Below are positions 7,140 through 12,818 of a DNA stretch of 16,230 bases, one piece after another; position 1 is the first letter of the stretch; each line of letters opens with the position of its first letter. The DNA comes from an uncultured bacterium (lineage in GTDB: Bacteria > Verrucomicrobiota > Lentisphaeria > Victivallales > UBA1829). The notes beneath the pieces were generated by a model. That model was not told the origin of the DNA. It saw only the letters and a list, made by a program, of their open reading frames with translations, and did no database searches. A program made the position numbers and the translations under genes. The DNA lies in assembly GCA_900548385.1 (NCBI GenBank), contig URKJ01000061.1, forward strand, positions 1-16,230, in the 5' to 3' direction.

Positions 7140-7451
7140 ATGGTAAAGATCAGACTGAAAAAGACAGGCGCAAAGAACTGGATCAGTTTCCGGATCGCGG
7201 TTTGCGATATCCGCTCTGCGCGCGACGGCTACATGGTTGAAGAACTCGGCTACTACGATCCGAAACACAGTGACGAAAAGATTGATGTCGAGCGTGCGGA
7301 TTACTGGATCGCCAACGGAGCACAGATGTCCGAAACCGTCAAAGCAATTCTGAATCGTGCGAAAGCCGGCAAATCCAAAGTGAGAGGCGTGCCGGATGCC
7401 AAGCCGAGAAAGAAAAACTTCAAGAAGGGTGCCGAAGAAGCAGCCTCCTGA
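7140..7451 (+). CDS. rpsP: 30S ribosomal protein S16
   Basis: S16 binds 16S rRNA and helps assemble the small subunit. The N terminus MVKIRLKKTG and the core RDGYMVEELGYYDP (about 29-42) are characteristic. The usual PFYRIVVAD segment is varied here to ISFRIAVCD. At 103 residues it is longer than the usual 75-90 because of a basic tail, about residues 78-103, with many Lys and Arg and an Ala/Glu end. The start is supported by AAGGAAG at 7127-7133, 6 bp before the ATG. It is the first gene of the cluster behind two promoters and a structured leader. khpA follows 19 bp after its stop. Confidence 0.96.
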   Translation: MVKIRLKKTGAKNWISFRIAVCDIRSARDGYMVEELGYYDPKHSDEKIDVERADYWIANGAQMSETVKAILNRAKAGKSKVRGVPDAKPRKKNFKKGAEEAAS

Positions 7452-7470
7452 GTAGGAATGGAGAGTTGAC

Positions 7471-7824
7471 GTGTTTTTTGATGCGTTAAAGAAAATATTC
7501 GGCGGCGGAAAATCCGCGGAAGGTCAGGCGTCTGCCGGATCCTCTGCAAAAAAATCCGCAGCCCCCGAACATGTTGCGACACTCAAGGATCTCGAAGGCT
7601 TTGTGGAATATGTGGTAAAAGCCCTCGTGGACGTTCCCGATGAAGTCAAGGTCACGACCGAAGACGGAGAGAACGACACCCGTGTGATCCGGATTTACTG
7701 CCGCAAGGAAGACACCGGCAAGATCATCGGCAAGAAGGGCAAGACGATCATCGCACTGCGCTCTCTCGTCGGCGGAGCCGCCGGACGTCTGCAGGAACGA
7801 GTCACAGTCGAGGTGGTCGACTGA
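7471..7824 (+). CDS. khpA: KhpA-type KH-domain RNA-binding protein
   Basis: A 117-residue protein with a single small KH domain. Residues about 42-117 match the KhpA/YlqC family: VEYVVKALVDVPDEVKV, then GKIIGKKGKTI with the GxxG loop (GKKG), which contacts RNA. KhpA usually pairs with KhpB/Jag to bind RNA broadly in the cytoplasm. The family is usually about 75-80 residues. Here there is an extra N-terminal segment of about 40 residues, Gly/Ser/Ala/Lys-rich and probably disordered, after a short amphipathic start (MFFDALKKIF). The start is GTG at 7471, with GGAGAG at 7460-7465 spaced 5 bp upstream. Its TGA overlaps the CTG proposed as the trmD start. Confidence 0.9.
   Translation: MFFDALKKIFGGGKSAEGQASAGSSAKKSAAPEHVATLKDLEGFVEYVVKALVDVPDEVKVTTEDGENDTRVIRIYCRKEDTGKIIGKKGKTIIALRSLVGGAAGRLQERVTVEVVD
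7810..7824 (+). promoter_or_regulatory. ribosome-binding site and CTGA start/stop overlap for trmD
   Basis: GAGGTGG at 7810-7816 lies inside the last codons of khpA, with GAGG ending 7 bp before CTG 7821-7823. That CTG shares two bases with the khpA TGA (7822-7824), copying the ATGA/GTGA arrangement usual for coupled genes. This placement decides the start in favour of CTG 7821 over CTG 7827. Confidence 0.6.
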
Positions 7825-8495
7825 GTCTGCGGTTTGACATCATCACTCTTTTCCCGTCGATTTTTTTCGGCCCGCTCGGCGAGAGCATTGTCGGCCGGGC
7901 GGCGGAAAAGGGTATTGTGCAGATAAACACCGTTGATCTGCGTGATTTCACGCATGATAATCACAGAACGGTGGATGATAAGCCTTACGGAGGCGGAGCC
8001 GGTATGCTGATGAAACCGGAACCGTTGTTCGAGGCGGTGGAATCTTTGAAAACTGAAAAGACAAAAGTGTTGCTCACGTCACCTTCCGGTGAGCCGTTCA
8101 CTCAGAAAATGGCGCACGAACTGGCGAAAGAGGAACATTTGATTGTCATTTGCGGACACTATGAAGGAGTTGACGAACGGGTTCGTCAGGTTTTGGTTGA
8201 CCGGGATATTTCGATTGGAGATTATGTCCTGACCAGCGGAAATCTTCCGGCTATGGTGATTGTCGATGCTGTGACCCGTTTGCTGCCGGGTGCGCTGGGT
8301 TCTCCGGAATCCGAAATCGACGAATCGTTTGAAGACGGACTTCTTGAGTATCCGCAATATACGAGACCCGCGGAATTCCGCGGCTGGGCCGTGCCCGATG
8401 TTCTGCTGTCCGGCGATCATAAAAAGATCGCCGAATGGAGACGCCGGGAATCTGAAAAACGGACCGCCGCCATCCGTCCGGATCTCCTGAATTAG
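7821..8495 (+). CDS. trmD: tRNA (guanine37-N1)-methyltransferase TrmD, apparent CTG start
   Basis: A 224-residue knot-fold (SPOUT) enzyme that methylates G37 of tRNAs from S-adenosylmethionine to prevent frameshifting. Motifs are RFDIITLFP at 4-12, DDKPYGGGAGM at 52-62, TSPSGEPF at 86-93, CGHYEGVDER at 111-120, SIGDYVLTSGNLPA at 131-144, and ESFEDGLL at 168-175 with Asp172 as the probable catalytic base. Where TrmD usually reads GGELPA, this one reads SGNLPA. No ATG, GTG or TTG occurs in frame before GTG 7917, which would delete the conserved N terminus. CTG at 7821 overlaps the khpA stop as CTGA, and GAGG at 7810-7813 lies 7 bp upstream. CTG at 7827 is the alternative. It is slightly shorter than typical TrmD (230-250). 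Confidence 0.92.
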   Translation: MSLRFDIITLFPSIFFGPLGESIVGRAAEKGIVQINTVDLRDFTHDNHRTVDDKPYGGGAGMLMKPEPLFEAVESLKTEKTKVLLTSPSGEPFTQKMAHELAKEEHLIVICGHYEGVDERVRQVLVDRDISIGDYVLTSGNLPAMVIVDAVTRLLPGALGSPESEIDESFEDGLLEYPQYTRPAEFRGWAVPDVLLSGDHKKIAEWRRRESEKRTAAIRPDLLN

Positions 8496-8525
8496 AAACA
8501 ATTAAACACTCCCCGGAGGATGAAA

Positions 8526-8954
8526 ATGAACAAGATTATCAATGCTATCGAAAAGAAGCAGTTGAAAGACAAAGTAACGGACTTCAAGATCGGCGATACC
8601 GTCAAGGTTTACACCAAGATCGTTGAAGGAACCACCGAGCGTATCCAGATGTTTTCCGGCATCGTGATCGCCAAGAACGGATCCGACATCCGTGAAACCT
8701 TCACCGTCCGCCGTGTCTCTTTCGGCTATGGCGTTGAGCGCGTATTCCCCCTGCATTCCCCCCGCGTGGACCGCATTGAGGTTGAACGCAAAGGCCGCGT
8801 CCGCAGAGCGAAACTCTACTACCTGCGCGACAAAGTCGGTAAAGGCGCGAAAGTCAAAGAACAGCTCCGCTTCACCGAGAAAGCCGCAAAACCGGCTGCC
8901 GCTCCCGCTCCGGCTGTTGAAGCCCCTGCTGCGGAAGCTCCGGCCGCGGAATAA
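8526..8954 (+). CDS. rplS: 50S ribosomal protein L19
   Basis: L19 sits at the 30S-50S interface. The core is unmistakable: FKIGDTVKVYTKIVEG, then RIQMFSGIVIAKNG, FTVRRVSFGYGVERVFPLHS and the basic RKGRVRRAKLYYLRD. The 142-residue form is longer than the usual 115-120 because of an Ala/Pro/Glu-rich tail (about 118-142, repeats of APA and PAAE), probably disordered. An ATG at 8520 abuts the GGAGG ribosome-binding site (8515-8519) with no spacer. ATG 8526 gives 6-bp spacing and the family N terminus MNKIINAIE, so it is preferred. It lies 30 bp after trmD and 28 bp before rnhB. Confidence 0.96.
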   Translation: MNKIINAIEKKQLKDKVTDFKIGDTVKVYTKIVEGTTERIQMFSGIVIAKNGSDIRETFTVRRVSFGYGVERVFPLHSPRVDRIEVERKGRVRRAKLYYLRDKVGKGAKVKEQLRFTEKAAKPAAAPAPAVEAPAAEAPAAE

Positions 8955-8982
8955 GCGGTTTGACAAAGACGGAGGGAGCCCC

Positions 8983-9648
8983 ATGTCCGGATTTCTCTCC
9001 GCCTCCGATGAACTCCTCGTTTTCGAATCTCAATTCTGGAACGGGGAGTTTTCTTTTATTGCGGGAATTGATGAAGCCGGACGCGGCTGTCTGGCGGGTC
9101 CGGTCGTTGCCGCGGCAGTCGTCTTCACCGACCGCACCCGCATTCCCGCCGGACTGAACGATTCTAAAAAGCTCACGGAACACCGGCGGGAGGAACTGCG
9201 GGAACTTCTCCTGACGGAGCCTTCCGTCAAGTGGGGAATCGGCGAAGTCTCCGCCGAAGAAATCGACCGCACCGATATTCTCCGGGCGACCTGGAAGGCA
9301 ATGGCGCTGGCGGCGGCACAGGTGATCCCTCCGGCACAGTTTATTCTCGTGGACGGCAATCCGGTCCGCGGTCTCCCGCTCCCGTCTCAGAATATCGTAA
9401 AAGGCGATGCCCGCTCCGCCTCCATCGCGGCGGCAAGCATTCTTGCCAAAACGCACCGGGATCACCGGATGATCCATGCCGCCGGTCAATATCCCGGTTA
9501 CGGATTCGAAATTCATAAAGGTTATGGAACGGAACTGCATCTGAACGCCTTGCGTACGCTCGGCGCCACACCGCTCCACCGCAAAACGTTCGCGCCCGTC
9601 CGCGACCTGCTTTTCCCGCCGGAATTCACTCAGCAGGATTTGTTCTGA
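8983..9648 (+). CDS. rnhB: ribonuclease HII
   Basis: A 221-residue enzyme that cuts the RNA strand of RNA-DNA hybrids and removes misincorporated ribonucleotides. The active site is visible: GIDEAGRG with Asp and Glu at about residues 28-29, an aspartate in ILVDGN at about 124-129, and the last aspartate in THRDHRM. DSKKLTEHRRE, GDARSASIAAASILAK and YPGYGFEIHKGYGTELH are family signatures. The frame stays open far upstream inside rplS, but ATG 8983 has GGAGG at 8971-8975 with 7-bp spacing and gives a normal length. It is the last gene of the ribosomal cluster, and the rplS-rnhB adjacency is shared with Chlamydiae. A terminator follows directly. Confidence 0.96.
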   Translation: MSGFLSASDELLVFESQFWNGEFSFIAGIDEAGRGCLAGPVVAAAVVFTDRTRIPAGLNDSKKLTEHRREELRELLLTEPSVKWGIGEVSAEEIDRTDILRATWKAMALAAAQVIPPAQFILVDGNPVRGLPLPSQNIVKGDARSASIAAASILAKTHRDHRMIHAAGQYPGYGFEIHKGYGTELHLNALRTLGATPLHRKTFAPVRDLLFPPEFTQQDLF

Positions 9649-9649
9649 C

Positions 9650-9692
9650 AAAAAAACCGGATACGCTCCGCAGAGAAACGGTATCCGGTTTT
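9650..9692. terminator. intrinsic terminator between convergent operons
   Basis: AAAACCGGATAC at 9653-9664 pairs perfectly with GTATCCGGTTTT at 9681-9692, a 12-bp stem with a 16-base loop. On the minus strand it is followed by seven T residues (A-run 9650-9656), making it a strong terminator for the GH16 transcript, whose stop is 16 bp upstream of the stem. On the plus strand only four T residues are present, within the stem, so it would end the rnhB transcript less efficiently. Confidence 0.9.
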
Positions 9693-9708
9693 CCGTAAAA
9701 ACTGCAAA

Positions 9709-10632
9709 TTACATGCGGTCAAATACCCGCACATGATCCACTTCGAAATAATCCGGAAGCACGGCCTGTTCCAGAACCGGAGCAGGCGTTCCGGCTTTGT
9801 GACCCGTCCCCGCACTCATGAAGCCGGGACCGCGATACCCATGACACTCCGTCGAAACCAGAATGAACTGTTCCACCTGGGAAACGGGTCCGACGGCAAC
9901 GCTCCCCTCTCTGAGCCAGCCGCACCCCTCTTTCTCCAGGACAAGGTGCTTTTCCGCTTCACGCTCCGGCGGCACGACTTTGCCGATCAACCGTCCGTCA
10001 GCATAGAAATCGTATCCGTCAGGACTCCAGTCAACCGCATAATAGTGCCATCCGTCCGCCGTTTCTTCGTAATCCCAGGAAAAATGTCCGGAACCGCGCG
10101 CATCCTTGCCATATCCGCCCCAAAGATTGCCGCCGATCATCTTGCCGTCAAAATGCTGACGGTAATTTTCCATGATGTCGCACTCCACCCCGGCAAACCG
10201 GGCATCCGGGTGCGAACCGACTCCCGGCGCCTGAAGCCAGAACGCCGCGTGCCAGCCGCGGTTCTTCGGCAGACGGCAGCGGATTTCATAAAAACCGTAG
10301 CGGTGCATGAATTTCGGCTCTTCCAGTTTGCCGAACGGCCAGAAGCCGCCGGAGTCTTTCGGAGTATCGTAAGTAAGCGATCCGGTCTGAAGATGAGGCG
10401 AATAGAAATCATCGCCTTTGCGGATCATGTGGAGACGCAGATGACTCTCCCCGTCCAGCTCCACGCCCTCGGTCGTAAAGGTTTTGAGACGCTGTCCCCA
10501 GAAATTGAGCCGGAATCCCCATTTTGAGGTATCAAGCTCCGTTCCGTCGAATTCATCGTTCCAGACAAGTTTCCAATCCTTGTTTTCGGGCAGAAAACTG
10601 TCTGCATGACCATCCAGTTTAAATGTCTGCAT
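9709..10632 (-). CDS. glycoside hydrolase family 16 protein, no signal peptide
   Basis: A 307-residue beta-jelly-roll enzyme. WNDEFDGTELDTSKWGF at about 24-40 opens the domain. ECDIME at 150-155 is the ExDxxE active site of the beta-bulge GH16 group (Glu150 nucleophile, Asp152, Glu155 acid/base). GWHYYAVDWSPDGYDFYADG at 194-213 and YFEVDHVRVFDR at the C terminus are typical of GH16. Family members cleave beta-1,3/1,4-glucans or galactans (laminarin, lichenan, agar, carrageenan, porphyran). The exact substrate is not readable. The N terminus has no hydrophobic signal, so the enzyme is probably cytoplasmic, which is unusual for GH16. The start has AAGGAG (10639-10644 on this strand) 6 bp upstream. 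It lies 239 bp downstream of the secreted protein gene, behind a repeat-rich regulatory region. Confidence 0.92.
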   Translation of the reverse strand: MQTFKLDGHADSFLPENKDWKLVWNDEFDGTELDTSKWGFRLNFWGQRLKTFTTEGVELDGESHLRLHMIRKGDDFYSPHLQTGSLTYDTPKDSGGFWPFGKLEEPKFMHRYGFYEIRCRLPKNRGWHAAFWLQAPGVGSHPDARFAGVECDIMENYRQHFDGKMIGGNLWGGYGKDARGSGHFSWDYEETADGWHYYAVDWSPDGYDFYADGRLIGKVVPPEREAEKHLVLEKEGCGWLREGSVAVGPVSQVEQFILVSTECHGYRGPGFMSAGTGHKAGTPAPVLEQAVLPDYFEVDHVRVFDRM

Positions 10633-10688
10633 TCTGATCTCCTTTTCATTGAATTGCTGATACTGTTTGCCATCAGCGCTTGAAACGG

Positions 10689-10708
10689 GTCAATTTCAAA
10701 AAATTGAC
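10689..10708. promoter_or_regulatory. operator-like palindrome
   Basis: GTCAATTT and AAATTGAC are perfect 8-bp arms around a 4-bp centre (CAAA). The size and symmetry fit the site of a dimeric repressor or activator. It lies 57 bp upstream of the GH16 start and overlaps a second inverted repeat, TTGAAA-N8-TTTCAA (10680-10699). No regulator gene is present in the window. Confidence 0.45.
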
Positions 10709-10761
10709 TTTACCTGTTGTTAATCTTTTTTGTGCATCAAGACAATCTTGACACATCCGGA

Positions 10762-10784
10762 ACGACTTTTTCCCAGAAAGTCGT
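10762..10784. repeat. inverted repeat, 8-bp arms
   Basis: ACGACTTT (10762-10769) and AAAGTCGT (10777-10784) are perfect arms around 7 bp. As RNA it would be a modest hairpin on either strand. On the minus strand no T-run follows, so it is not a good terminator for the gene ending at 10872. A protein-binding site is the alternative. Confidence 0.4.
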
Positions 10785-10871
10785 AAAACTCAAGTTTTTA
10801 ATCGTCCGTTACCAGGCCCTCCTCTGTGAACGTTACCGTCTTTTTGATATTCAATAAGAGCTCAAGTCGTT

Positions 10872-12107
10872 CTATTCAGGTATTTGGAGTTTTGGTTCCC
10901 GCTCCGGTTTGAAGTATCCTGCAGCTCTGGCGGACCAGTAAGCTCCAATCAGCGTGTAATTGGCTCCCGGCCAGCCTCTGGCACCGAGACGCACGATGTC
11001 GCGGCGCAGATCCTCCTGCCGTTTCAGAGAAAACTGCCAGCCCGGCATTTTCAGTTGTCCTCCAACGATTTCCGCAAGATCCCGGAATCGGGCTTTCGCG
11101 TAAAACGGCGATTCTTCCGCAAAGCTGCAGAGGGTTCGGAAAACATCCAGAATCCGTTTTCCTTTTTCCGGATCCTTAACTGTTTTTGCGGCAAGCTCCA
11201 GAGCATGGGCCTGCTGAAGAACGACATAGGCGGGAGAGCGGGCATGGCGCGGCTTCGCTTTCTGTTGTTCTTCAATCCATTTTTCCGTTCCGGTCAGTCC
11301 ATTGTCGAGATATTTCAGAAAAAGGTCATAATACGTTCTGTTTCCGGAAACATCCCAGGCAGCAGCATAAATCATTGCCAGACGCAAGGTGACATAGGAG
11401 GGGGTCGGTGAATACATTTTTGCCACGCCGCGGTCATCGGGAAGCCCGTAGGCGAAACGGAACGAGTAGTTATTTTCAGGAGAGATTTCCCGGATCATCT
11501 TGTCGGCAACCGCACAGAGAATGGAACGGATCTCCGCTTTTTCCCGTTCCGACGACAGGGAAGAGCAGTAATAACGCCAAAACCCGTAGACCGCATTGGT
11601 ATACTGATCGCGGGAGGTTCCGGCAAAGATGGTTTTCCCGTCTTCATGGCAGACTCCGCGGGCGATGAATCCAGGCTCTCCGTGAGCGGTCGCGGCGGAG
11701 CGGAGCCCTTCATAGGCCATTCTCGCCTGCCGGCGGCAGGAGGAATCGCCGGTCGCCGTGTATTTGTCGCACATGGCGGCAAGGAGAGTTCCGGTGAAGA
11801 GAGAACAGTCTTCCGTCCCGCTGCCGCCGCCATGCAGGTTGTAACCGACGCTTTTTTCATCGCCTTTCTTGTAGCCCTGGGTGCGGTATTCTCCTCTCCG
11901 GTACTGCTCCCGGGTCGGATAACTCCGCAGTGGCGGGAGCTTATGGAGCGTTCTCCCGTAGAAAAGTCCGGTTTTCGGAGATCGGAAGTTTTTTGCGGAG
12001 TACTCCCATAGACGGTTGATCCGCTGTTCCAGTTCGGCATTGTCCTGCGCGGAAAGAGATGTCATGCAGAACAGAATCAAAATAAAGGAATGGAATAAAT
12101 GTTTCAT
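10872..12107 (-). CDS. secreted protein of unknown function, probably alpha-helical toroid (glycosidase-like)
   Basis: A 411-residue protein with a signal peptide (residues 1-20, cleavage after SLSA). The mature part is rich in amphipathic helices at regular spacing (for example about 100-118, 126-140, 170-182, 236-250, 292-310 and 318-332). It has polar loops such as GYNLHGGGSGTEDC (88-101), GFIARGVCHEDGK (146-158) and GTSRDQYTNAVYGFWRYY (163-180). Repeated helix pairs with acidic and histidine-rich loops fit an (alpha/alpha)6 barrel, as in unsaturated glucuronyl or rhamnogalacturonyl hydrolases and related enzymes, but I cannot assign a family. Asp100, Glu155, Asp156 and Asp167 are candidate catalytic residues. 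AAGGA lies 9 bp before the ATG. It starts 15 bp after the prepilin-like gene, so it belongs to the same operon. Confidence 0.8.
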   Translation of the reverse strand: MKHLFHSFILILFCMTSLSAQDNAELEQRINRLWEYSAKNFRSPKTGLFYGRTLHKLPPLRSYPTREQYRRGEYRTQGYKKGDEKSVGYNLHGGGSGTEDCSLFTGTLLAAMCDKYTATGDSSCRRQARMAYEGLRSAATAHGEPGFIARGVCHEDGKTIFAGTSRDQYTNAVYGFWRYYCSSLSSEREKAEIRSILCAVADKMIREISPENNYSFRFAYGLPDDRGVAKMYSPTPSYVTLRLAMIYAAAWDVSGNRTYYDLFLKYLDNGLTGTEKWIEEQQKAKPRHARSPAYVVLQQAHALELAAKTVKDPEKGKRILDVFRTLCSFAEESPFYAKARFRDLAEIVGGQLKMPGWQFSLKRQEDLRRDIVRLGARGWPGANYTLIGAYWSARAAGYFKPEREPKLQIPE

Positions 12108-12122
12108 GATAAGAGTTCCTTT

Positions 12123-12818
12123 TCAGTAAGCGTTTTGATAATTTTCCATCCGGAACTGTCCGGCAAGAGTTGCAAGCCAGCTGTTGAGTTTCAGCCAGTC
12201 GGAACGGACGATGCTGTGGGAAGCGCCCTGAACGTGTCCGTCGGCAAAGAGCCCGTTGAGTCTCGCCTTATGGCGGAAATGGTAACCGGCATTCGAACCA
12301 GTCGATGGATTATAGGCTTCTTTCCCGGCATTGGTTCCGGTGTGGTAGATGGAATCCATCAGCATCCAGTAGGATGATGCGTGCTTCAAACGCCGGGTGT
12401 CGAACCAGCATCGAGGAGAAGAACTGCCACTGACACTTTCACTCCCCCGGGGATTGCCATGAAAAGCGTTGTAGGAACTGCCGAGGTTCTGCATGACGGT
12501 TGAGCCGTAGATATTGCTGGAGTATTTCGGTGAGAGGATCGCCGGACAAGAGAGATAAGCAGGCATCTTGTTCATGGGGAAAAACTGCGCTCCCCATTGA
12601 ATCTCCTGTGTGGCGCACTTGGAAATCGGAATAATGCCGTCGCTTTCGCCGGCGTAAAGCGCATAGAGCTGAGCGACCTGCTTCTGATTGTTCCGGCAGG
12701 AAATTCCCAGCGCGGCCATCCGTGCAGAATGCAGGGACGGCAGAAGAAGACTGGCAAGTATGGCGATAATGGCGATCGTAATGAGAAGTTCTGTCAGGGT
12801 GAAGTATATTTTTCTCAT
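12123..12818 (-). CDS. prepilin-like protein with H-X9-DG motif
   Basis: A 231-residue type IV prepilin/pseudopilin-like protein. After a very short leader (MRKIY) comes FTLTELL, with Phe6 as residue +1 of the mature protein and Glu10 as the conserved +5 glutamate. A hydrophobic helix (about 11-27) follows. The residue before the cut is Tyr5 rather than the usual Gly. His183 followed by nine residues and Asp193-Gly194 (FADGHV) is the H-X9-DG signature known from large prepilin-like families of Planctomycetes and Lentisphaerota. Leader processing would need a prepilin peptidase, not seen here. AAGGAG lies 7 bp before the ATG, inside the end of the glycosidase gene, which it overlaps by ATGA. 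Its place among polysaccharide-degrading genes suggests a surface role in substrate handling, but this is inference. Confidence 0.9.
   Translation of the reverse strand: MRKIYFTLTELLITIAIIAILASLLLPSLHSARMAALGISCRNNQKQVAQLYALYAGESDGIIPISKCATQEIQWGAQFFPMNKMPAYLSCPAILSPKYSSNIYGSTVMQNLGSSYNAFHGNPRGSESVSGSSSPRCWFDTRRLKHASSYWMLMDSIYHTGTNAGKEAYNPSTGSNAGYHFRHKARLNGLFADGHVQGASHSIVRSDWLKLNSWLATLAGQFRMENYQNAY

Larger units (their letters stand above)
10633..10871 (-). promoter_or_regulatory. regulatory region upstream of the GH16 gene, dense in inverted repeats
   Basis: This AT-rich 239-bp gap holds no gene. It contains perfect inverted repeats: GCTGAT/ATCAGC (10656-10661, 10672-10677), TTGAAA/TTTCAA (10680-10685, 10694-10699), GTCAATTT/AAATTGAC (10689-10708), TCAAGA/TCTTGA (10737-10751), ACGACTTT/AAAGTCGT (10762-10784) and AAAACT/AGTTTT (10785-10798). 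CGTTACC is also repeated directly at 10807 and 10831. The arrangement suggests operators and a 5' leader hairpin controlling the GH16 gene. No -35/-10 pair is convincing on the minus strand, and no clear terminator for the upstream gene is seen. Confidence 0.5.

Noticed and set aside
7917..8495. trmD starting at GTG 7917
   Set aside because: It would remove the conserved RFDIITLFP segment of the TrmD fold. Homology continues upstream to 7821/7827 without stops.
8692..8982. N-terminal extension of RNase HII inside rplS
   Set aside because: The frame is open by chance. Residues before 8983 have no family similarity, and the ribosome-binding site is at 8971-8975.
10762..10798. Hairpins near 10762-10798 as terminator of the upstream minus-strand gene
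   Set aside because: The 8-bp stem is not followed by a T-run on the minus strand, and the AAAACT/AGTTTT stem is AT-only and weak.
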